Origin: Treponema_I sp045616125
GTDB taxonomy: Bacteria; Spirochaetota; Spirochaetia; Treponematales; Treponemataceae
Reading direction: 5' to 3'
Assembly (NCBI GenBank): GCA_045616125.1
Contig: JAZLGC010000051.1
Coordinates: 1-9,499 of the forward strand
Length of the DNA stretch: 9,499 nucleotides
In this document: one piece after another, positions 6,869 through 9,499 of the stretch
Layout: the number at the start of each line of letters is the position of its first letter
Numbering within the stretch: the stretch's first letter is position 1
Program-made: the position numbers and the translations under genes
The notes under the pieces: generated by a model
Databases searched by the model: none
Told to the model about the DNA's origin: nothing
What the model saw: only the letters and a program-made list of their open reading frames with translations

Positions 6869-8156
6869 ATATCGTACCTATGGCATATAACGGAATATTT
6901 GTCATCCACGATTCTTCACGGTAATTTGCCATAGAAGTTCTGACAGCAATTTCCGGTGCATATTTTTCACAATATGTTTTAAAACTTTTTGCCCGAAGGT
7001 TTTCTTCAGCCTTAACCTCTATTGGAAGTGGCCCTTTTTCAGTGTCCAGCAGAAAATCAAGTTCGAATGTTGCATCACTGGTGGCGTAATAAAACACTCT
7101 GTATGTCGTATTTGCCTTTATTTGCTGCAGAACATAATTTTCCGTCAAGGCACCTTTAAACTCAACAAATGCTCTATTGCCTTCGATAACCGTCTGCGAA
7201 TTCAGATTACACATGGCACCGATTAACCCCACATCCAGCAGGAACAACTTAAAAGCTTCAATTTCTTCGTATGCTTTCAACGGGACACCCGGCTTTGTAA
7301 CACGGGTAACTTTATATACCAGTCCCGCATCGCATAGCCATTGGATAGCAAGTTCAAAATCCTTCATACGGGCACCTTTCTTTATCTGCCCAAAAAAGAA
7401 TTTCTTGTTTTCTTTTGAAAGCTGCCCCGGTAAACTGTCCCAAACCTGCTCAATCCGCGTTTTAAACTCGTTTTTTGCCCGTTTTCCAAAATCAAGCCGA
7501 TACTGTTCCAGAATCTGATTCTGTAACTGTCGTACCGTATCATAATCTTTTGTTGCCAAAAACCGTGAAACAACTTCAGGCATTCCGCCAACGTACAGAT
7601 AATTGCGTAACCAGTGGATGTACTTTTCCTTTAAGTCGGCAAGATACGTATATTTTTTTTCTAACAGCACGTTTACCAACGTTTCCTCACCGGCGGCAAG
7701 AAGAAATTCCTCAAAGGATAACGGATAGACATGCATCTGATCAACTTTGCCAACGGGAAACGATATGCCATCGTGAATCGCAACGCCTAACAATGAACCT
7801 GCTGCAATCACGTGATATTCGGAAGCACTTTCGCAAAAATACTTGAGAGATTCTACTGCTTTAGGACATTCTTGAATCTCATCAAAAATGATGAGCGTAT
7901 CCCCAGGTGTTACAGCGATATGGGTTTCTGCATTGATATTCAGTAAAAGTCGCTCAATATCATAATCAGAATCAAATACCGATTTCATTCTGGAGTTGTT
8001 GAAAAAAGTAACATAGGCAACTTTCTTATAGCACAGCTTGCCAAATTCGTTCATCAACCAGGTTTTTCCCACCTGTCTGGCTCCCATAAGCAGCAGCGGT
8101 TTTCTATATTCACTTTCTTTCCAGTGAATCAACTGATCCATAATTAAACGCTTCAT
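6867..8156 (-). CDS. AAA+ family ATPase with C-terminal DUF4143 / PD-(D/E)XK-like domain
   Basis: Encodes 429 residues. Walker A is GARQVGKT at 25-32, Walker B LIIFDE at 88-93, and a sensor-like AAGS lies at 118-121, followed by the typical SFPVGKVDQMHVYPLSFEEF stretch (132-151). The C-terminal half carries the DUF4143 features, with a PD-(D/E)XK-like signature: E339, D367 (ELDFLL) and EVK at 380-382. The length is normal for this large family, whose biological role is poorly defined. I chose ATG 8156 because family members begin just like this (MKRLIMDQLI); a GTG at 8204 would read through the operator-like repeats. AAGG lies only two bases from the ATG, which is close. The gene is convergent with lipoprotein 1 and divergent from lipoprotein 2. 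Genes of this kind are often accessory and multi-copy. Confidence 0.93.
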   Translation of the reverse strand: MKRLIMDQLIHWKESEYRKPLLLMGARQVGKTWLMNEFGKLCYKKVAYVTFFNNSRMKSVFDSDYDIERLLLNINAETHIAVTPGDTLIIFDEIQECPKAVESLKYFCESASEYHVIAAGSLLGVAIHDGISFPVGKVDQMHVYPLSFEEFLLAAGEETLVNVLLEKKYTYLADLKEKYIHWLRNYLYVGGMPEVVSRFLATKDYDTVRQLQNQILEQYRLDFGKRAKNEFKTRIEQVWDSLPGQLSKENKKFFFGQIKKGARMKDFELAIQWLCDAGLVYKVTRVTKPGVPLKAYEEIEAFKLFLLDVGLIGAMCNLNSQTVIEGNRAFVEFKGALTENYVLQQIKANTTYRVFYYATSDATFELDFLLDTEKGPLPIEVKAEENLRAKSFKTYCEKYAPEIAVRTSMANYREESWMTNIPLYAIGTI

Positions 8157-8166
8157 ACCTTCATTA

Positions 8167-8242
8167 TACACTTTTTCAGTGTAAAAACGACCTGTATACA
8201 ACACTTTTTCAGTGTAAATTTGACCACTTCACCACACTTTTT
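8167..8242. promoter_or_regulatory. Three operator-like sites at exact 33-bp spacing upstream of the ATPase
   Basis: ACACTTTTT starts at 8168, 8201 and 8234, so the spacing is exactly 33 bp twice. The first two sites are inverted repeats (TACACTTTTTCAGTGTA 8167-8183; ACACTTTTTCAGTGT 8201-8215) and share 18 identical bases. The third keeps only the left half. On the minus strand the gene-proximal site runs straight into TATAAT (8168-8163), a good -10 match, then GAAGGT and the ATPase ATG. Spacing near three helical turns would place bound proteins on one face of the DNA. Autoregulation or shared control with lipoprotein 2 is an inference. Confidence 0.6.
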
Positions 8243-8316
8243 CAAAGTTAGCGCAGCGGCGCGCCGCGGGCCACCCAGTTTAAACTGGGTATAGGATTTA
8301 CAAAATCCTATAAAAA
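8199..8316. repeat. Palindrome-cluster repeat P, copy 2
   Basis: The second copy of the 118-bp repeat, 112/118 identical to 6072-6189. The 12-bp palindrome is at 8256-8267, the 18-bp palindrome at 8273-8290 and the 10-bp-stem hairpin at 8290-8312. It fills the space between the ATPase promoter region and the lipoprotein 2 leader, overlapping the second and third 33-bp sites. Confidence 0.95.
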
Positions 8317-8341
8317 CGGCATCGCTTTGCTCGCCGTTTTT
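8312..8341 (+). terminator. Terminator-like or attenuator hairpin in the lipoprotein 2 leader
   Basis: AAAAACGGC (8312-8320) is complementary to GCCGTTTTT (8333-8341) around a 12-base loop, and the 3' arm ends in five T residues. It sits 37 bp before the lipoprotein 2 start. It could stop transcripts coming from repeat P or act as an attenuator. It is absent from unit 1. Confidence 0.55.
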
Positions 8342-8378
8342 ATATTTCTATCAATTCCCTATCCAAGGAGAAAAACCC

Positions 8379-9020
8379 ATGAAAAAACTTAACGGTTTAT
8401 TTGCGCTGCTGATGATTCTGGCAGCTATTTTCTGTCTGACTGCCTGTCCACAGCCTGCAGATCCTGATCCAACACCAGCACCAGAAACTCCAGCACCTGT
8501 AACTGCTGCAACCATTGACTACTCAAAGTACACCGCTCCTGCAAATGCAGATTCATTAACCTGGACCACCATTGACGCCAGCTTTGACTTTACCCGCCTG
8601 GCAAATACCAAATGGATTGAGATTATAGAAACTGACAAAGACACAGACGATGGTATCACAGCCGAAATGACAGAAGCACTTATACTGTCTATTAATTCAG
8701 ATGTAACAGACGCTTCACTTACATTCTTTATTACATATACTTTAACTAAGGATAACGGAAGTGACTTTACAACAGATGAAATTTCTGAAATTTCTGCAGA
8801 GTTTGATGATGAAGATGAAGACATTACCGTAGAAAAAGTAACTACCAACCCAAAAAAACTTGTTTTTGCTATGACTCAGGATTCAGGTAACTGGTCAGAC
8901 CGAATTTCTCCAGAAATGGGTACGTTCAAAGATTCTATTATCGGTGGAGAAATTGATTCTTCAAACAAATACATGAGATCAATGGAGCATGGGCAGTACG
9001 AATACCTGTTCAGAATGTAA
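8379..9020 (+). CDS. Small lipoprotein, paralog 2, intact
   Basis: Encodes 213 residues. A signal peptide with two N-terminal lysines and a hydrophobic core ends in the lipobox LTAC, so Cys23 should be lipidated. A Pro/Asp-rich linker (PQPADPDPTPAPETP, 24-38) follows, then an acidic, Ser/Thr-rich domain with no Cys. AAGGAG at 8365-8370 lies eight bases before the ATG. The first 115 bp or so of coding sequence are nearly identical to lipoprotein gene 1, but the mature domain has clearly diverged, with shared short patches such as TDASL and TDEIS/EDEIS. No known family is recognised. The protein is probably anchored in the inner or outer membrane and exposed outside the cytoplasm. It is divergent from the ATPase gene and ends before the terminator at 9111-9146. 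Confidence 0.92.
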   Translation: MKKLNGLFALLMILAAIFCLTACPQPADPDPTPAPETPAPVTAATIDYSKYTAPANADSLTWTTIDASFDFTRLANTKWIEIIETDKDTDDGITAEMTEALILSINSDVTDASLTFFITYTLTKDNGSDFTTDEISEISAEFDDEDEDITVEKVTTNPKKLVFAMTQDSGNWSDRISPEMGTFKDSIIGGEIDSSNKYMRSMEHGQYEYLFRM

Positions 9021-9110
9021 TTCCCCCAGCATCTGAGATTCCGAAACAAGCGCCGTTATTAGCCTTTCGAAGTATTCGGGATATCAGTTTTTTTCGCGAT
9101 AACGTCGCTC

Positions 9111-9146
9111 AGCAGGCTCATTGATGAATTGAGCCTGCTTTTTTTT
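9111..9146 (+). terminator. Intrinsic terminator of lipoprotein gene 2
   Basis: A 10-bp perfect stem (AGCAGGCTCA 9111-9120 with TGAGCCTGCT 9130-9139, nine-base loop) runs into eight T residues (9139-9146). It lies about 90 bp past the stop codon. The 90 bp between show only a short TTCGAA-centred segment (TCGAAGTAT at 9067-9075, also found at 5628-5636). Confidence 0.93.
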
Positions 9147-9173
9147 GACGATAATTGCATTTACAGGTTTATT
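9145..9173 (+). promoter_or_regulatory. Possible promoter for the short frame at 9201
   Basis: TTGACG (9145-9150, 5/6 to the -35 consensus) and TTTATT (9168-9173, 4/6 to the -10) are 17 bp apart. They lie directly after the lipoprotein 2 terminator and 27 bp before a start codon with an excellent ribosome binding site. Confidence 0.4.
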
Positions 9174-9200
9174 GATTTTGGAGTTTTAAGGAGGTTTTAT

Positions 9201-9230
9201 ATGCAGTATTGCGGTCACCATCCTACCTAA
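9201..9230 (+). pseudogene. Nine-codon frame behind a near-perfect Shine-Dalgarno; gene stub or leader peptide
   Basis: AAGGAGG (9188-9194) lies six bases before ATG 9201. The frame reads MQYCGHHPT and stops with TAA at 9228-9230. The last codons and the stop fall inside the left edge of repeat R copy 2 (from about 9224). The best reading is the 5' end of a gene cut off by R. A short leader peptide is also possible, but no attenuator structure was found behind it. Confidence 0.45.
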
Positions 9231-9499
9231 AATACCTACCAAATACATTTTTTTTGCCATTAGTCAGCATTTTTTCCTGATTTCACACAAATTTGATCAA
9301 ATTGCCGGTATCCACTGCAAAAAGTTGCCGGTTCCGCCAGGTGCAGCAAAAATACAAGTCTATATAATATATAAAGATACAAATCTGTACAGAAAGTGTA
9401 CTCATGCCAACTTTACCACCGTATGTAAAAAATTTACTTATCAAATCGTAGTTTTTCACAATTAGTAGGTAATTTAGTCTCATTCAGTAACATTAACCC
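9224..9499. repeat. Repeat R, copy 2, running out of the window
   Basis: The core 9355-9499 is 143/145 identical to 5785-5929, and a weaker, slightly gapped match covers about 9224-9354. The window ends inside the repeat. No gene, RNA gene or further structure was found in it beyond the A+T-rich core and its AGAAAGTGTAC variant of the AAAAAGTGTAC site. Confidence 0.9.

Noticed and set aside
7177..7846. Plus-strand frames opposite the ATPase gene
   Set aside because: The ATPase frame carries Walker A and B motifs and full family length; the opposite frames carry nothing recognisable.
8157..8204. Longer ATPase start at GTG 8204
   Set aside because: It would translate the operator-like repeats; the family's usual N-terminus begins at ATG 8156.
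8167..8242. CRISPR array
   Set aside because: Only three units at 33-bp spacing, of which two share 18 identical bases and the third only ten. There are no uniform spacers and no cas genes.

Overview
The window looks like a chromosomal segment of a spirochaete, most probably a Treponema. The reasons are the long (552-residue) PPi-dependent phosphofructokinase of the type used by spirochaetes, small lipoproteins with an LTA|C lipobox and a Pro/Asp-rich linker, and moderate A+T content. This is my reading of the protein families, not the result of a search.

Left part (1-3430, minus strand): two adjacent paralogous membrane signalling genes. The upstream gene (3430-1043) encodes a complete sensor with a PDZ-like extracytoplasmic domain, several membrane helices, a GAF-like region and an HD-GYP domain, so it is a predicted c-di-GMP phosphodiesterase. 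The downstream gene (965 to beyond position 1) repeats the same PDZ plus membrane design and runs out of the window before its output domain. 

Middle (3431-5352): pfp is transcribed divergently from the sensor genes. It has a recognisable promoter, a good ribosome binding site, strongly biased codon use and a textbook intrinsic terminator.

Right part (5353-9499): an accessory, repeat-rich region. It contains a decayed secreted-protein gene; two copies of a long repeat R (5651-5929 and 9224-9499) with a 145-bp core that is 143/145 identical; two copies of a palindrome-rich repeat P (6072-6189 and 8199-8316); two paralogous lipoprotein genes, each directly behind a P copy; and a minus-strand AAA+/DUF4143-type ATPase between them. 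The control region shared by the ATPase and lipoprotein 2 holds three ACACTTTTT sites spaced exactly 33 bp apart. Unit 1 (P plus lipoprotein 1) lacks 69 bp relative to unit 2, which removes its ribosome binding site and ATG. Near-identity of the two units runs through P, the signal peptide and the linker, then drops sharply in the mature lipoprotein. A strong Shine-Dalgarno with only nine codons lies at the edge of the second R copy.

Together the right part reads as a duplicating, recombining lipoprotein/ATPase locus bounded by direct repeats. It is the most interesting part of the window. The function of the lipoproteins and of the ATPase here is unknown.
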